Shown here piece after piece: positions 63,115 through 64,000 of a stretch of DNA of 64,000 nt. Source of the DNA: Nocardia huaxiensis (GTDB lineage Bacteria > Actinomycetota > Actinomycetes > Mycobacteriales > Mycobacteriaceae); contig NZ_CP059399.1 in assembly GCF_013744875.1 (NCBI RefSeq), forward strand, positions 6,200,001 through 6,264,000, written 5' to 3'. A program made the translations under genes and the position numbers. How positions within the stretch are numbered: position 1 is the first letter of the stretch; every line of letters begins with the position of its first letter. Below the pieces are notes generated by a model. That model did no database searches and had not been told where the DNA came from. It worked only from the letters and a program-made list of their open reading frames with translations.

Positions 63115-64000
63115 TCAGTGGCCGGGGCGGGCGAGCGGCTCCTCCTCGATCAGCAGACAGGAGGTGCCGGGTGGGCATCCGAGTTCCCGCCCCAGATCAC
63201 GGAACATCCGATCGGGATCGATGACTGCTTCCGGGGCGTGCACGCCGGGGCGGCGTACGAGCCCGTCGAGGAGTTGAGACAGGCCCAGCGCCAAGGGGAT
63301 TGCTGTGGCGCGGGCCATGTCGGCGGTGAATTCTCGTGCGCCGCGTGCGTTCTCGTCGTCGATGCGGGCGAGGACCGCGTGCCGCCGGCCGTCCTTGCTG
63401 CCGTACGCGACGGCGAAGAAGGGCGGCAGGGTACCGGGGGCGGCGTAGCGGCCGGCCGTGGCGTGTGCGCGGATGCCGCGCAGCACACCGGGTTTCATCA
63501 GTTTCGCCGCCGCTGATTCGGCGGTGAGCCGGCCGCGGTCGATATCGCGGCGCAGTCCGTCCAGATAGGCGACGGTGCTCGGCGTGACGACCATGAGCGT
63601 GGCCGAGACGCCTGCGGGCCGGACGGTGTGGCGCAGCGTGACCGGTTCCGGATGGCCGACCGTGTAGGCGGTCCCGCGCCGATTGCCGGGCAGCTCGAGC
63701 GGAATCGGGCGCAGTGGCCGCCAGCGCGCCGGTCCGCCGGCCTCCACCACGCTGATGGTTCCGCTGAGCTGCGCCATCCAGTGCACGGCCGCCGCCGAGG
63801 GCCGCCCACCCGCACCCGCGAACTGTTCTGCGCCGTCGTCCGCCGGCACGTCGACCGGCCACGCGGTGTAGACATCGTCCACGGTGTCGAGCCGGCGGGT
63901 GGCGGCCAGTGCGAGCAGGTTGCTGATGCCCGGGCTGGCGCCCATGCCGAGGACGGCGCAGATTCCGGAGCCGCGGGCCGCGGCGTCCAGCTTCAGCATG
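63115..64000 (-). CDS. Saccharopine dehydrogenase-like protein, 5' end beyond window
   Basis: Open to the right edge, 294+ codons present. GICAVLGMGASPGISNLLA resembles the second nucleotide/substrate region of saccharopine dehydrogenase-like proteins, and the C-terminal half (AVAYGSKDGRRHAVLARID; TAIPLALGLSQLL) fits the same family. The N-terminal Rossmann fold is outside the window, so the exact reaction is not assignable. Confidence 0.65.
   Translation of the reverse strand, partial: MLKLDAAARGSGICAVLGMGASPGISNLLALAATRRLDTVDDVYTAWPVDVPADDGAEQFAGAGGRPSAAAVHWMAQLSGTISVVEAGGPARWRPLRPIPLELPGNRRGTAYTVGHPEPVTLRHTVRPAGVSATLMVVTPSTVAYLDGLRRDIDRGRLTAESAAAKLMKPGVLRGIRAHATAGRYAAPGTLPPFFAVAYGSKDGRRHAVLARIDDENARGAREFTADMARATAIPLALGLSQLLDGLVRRPGVHAPEAVIDPDRMFRDLGRELGCPPGTSCLLIEEEPLARPGH

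Overview
The window is high-GC actinobacterial chromosome. Its backbone gene order, read right to left on the minus strand, is thrS - HIT - pgsA - patA - pimA - NUDIX, then pdxS, tesB, pdxT, yebC, ruvC-ruvA-ruvB and yajC-secD. This is the order known from mycolate-containing Corynebacteriales (Mycobacterium, Nocardia, Rhodococcus). Phosphatidylinositol mannoside enzymes, an EspC-like type VII secretion (T7SS) target, F420/mycothiol-style accessory families and many TetR/AraC regulators point to a Nocardia-like organism; the species cannot be named from the sequence alone.

Layout. 1-2.6 kb: secD (cut by the left edge), yajC and a small membrane protein. 2.6-13.9 kb: an accessory block of divergent regulator/enzyme pairs (SDR/TetR, Baeyer-Villiger-type monooxygenase/TetR, CGNR zinc finger/EamA exporter, GlxA-type regulator/quinone oxidoreductase), each with a clear inverted repeat between the partners, plus a DivIVA-repeat protein, a PaaK-like ligase and a Tam-like methyltransferase. 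13.9-16.5 kb: the most unusual locus, a compact minus-strand cluster encoding a WxG-headed RTX-repeat M91-type metalloprotease, a lipoprotein and an EspC-like protein, just downstream of ruvB. 16.6-23.1 kb: ruvCAB, a macro-domain protein, a DUF4383-type protein, a serine hydrolase, yebC, pdxT. 23.2-33.3 kb: a KimA-like potassium transporter, a lipoprotein, tesB, a kinase-like protein with a degenerate P-loop, an unrecognised two-domain protein, a SnoaL-like gene broken by an in-frame TGA, an MmyB-like regulator, an MHYT sensor and pdxS.

33.4-41.2 kb: more divergent regulator pairs (SnoaL/TetR with a 39-bp palindrome, HxlR/acyl-CoA dehydrogenase, DinB-like/MarR), a secreted lysozyme-like protein, an EthD-like protein, a membrane GNAT and an alpha/beta hydrolase. 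41.2-45.1 kb: a decaying region holding a 1,250-bp IS3-family element with intact ends and a 3-bp target duplication but a nonsense codon in its transposase, a frameshifted gene and poorly coding DNA, next to a hemerythrin-domain gene. 45.1-55 kb: an AraC regulator, a CPBP protease, then the overlapping thrS-to-NUDIX operon that makes PIP and the first PIM lipids, and a TIGR02611/FhuF-like pair. 55.1-59.8 kb: two tandem SulP-carbonic anhydrase fusion genes sharing an upstream motif. 60-64 kb: a Ser/Thr kinase with an extracytoplasmic cyclophilin domain, a membrane-tethered hydrolase with a tiny secreted partner, and a saccharopine dehydrogenase-like gene cut by the right edge.

No rRNA, tRNA or CRISPR array was seen. 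All family calls come from reading motifs and gene order by eye; no database search was run.
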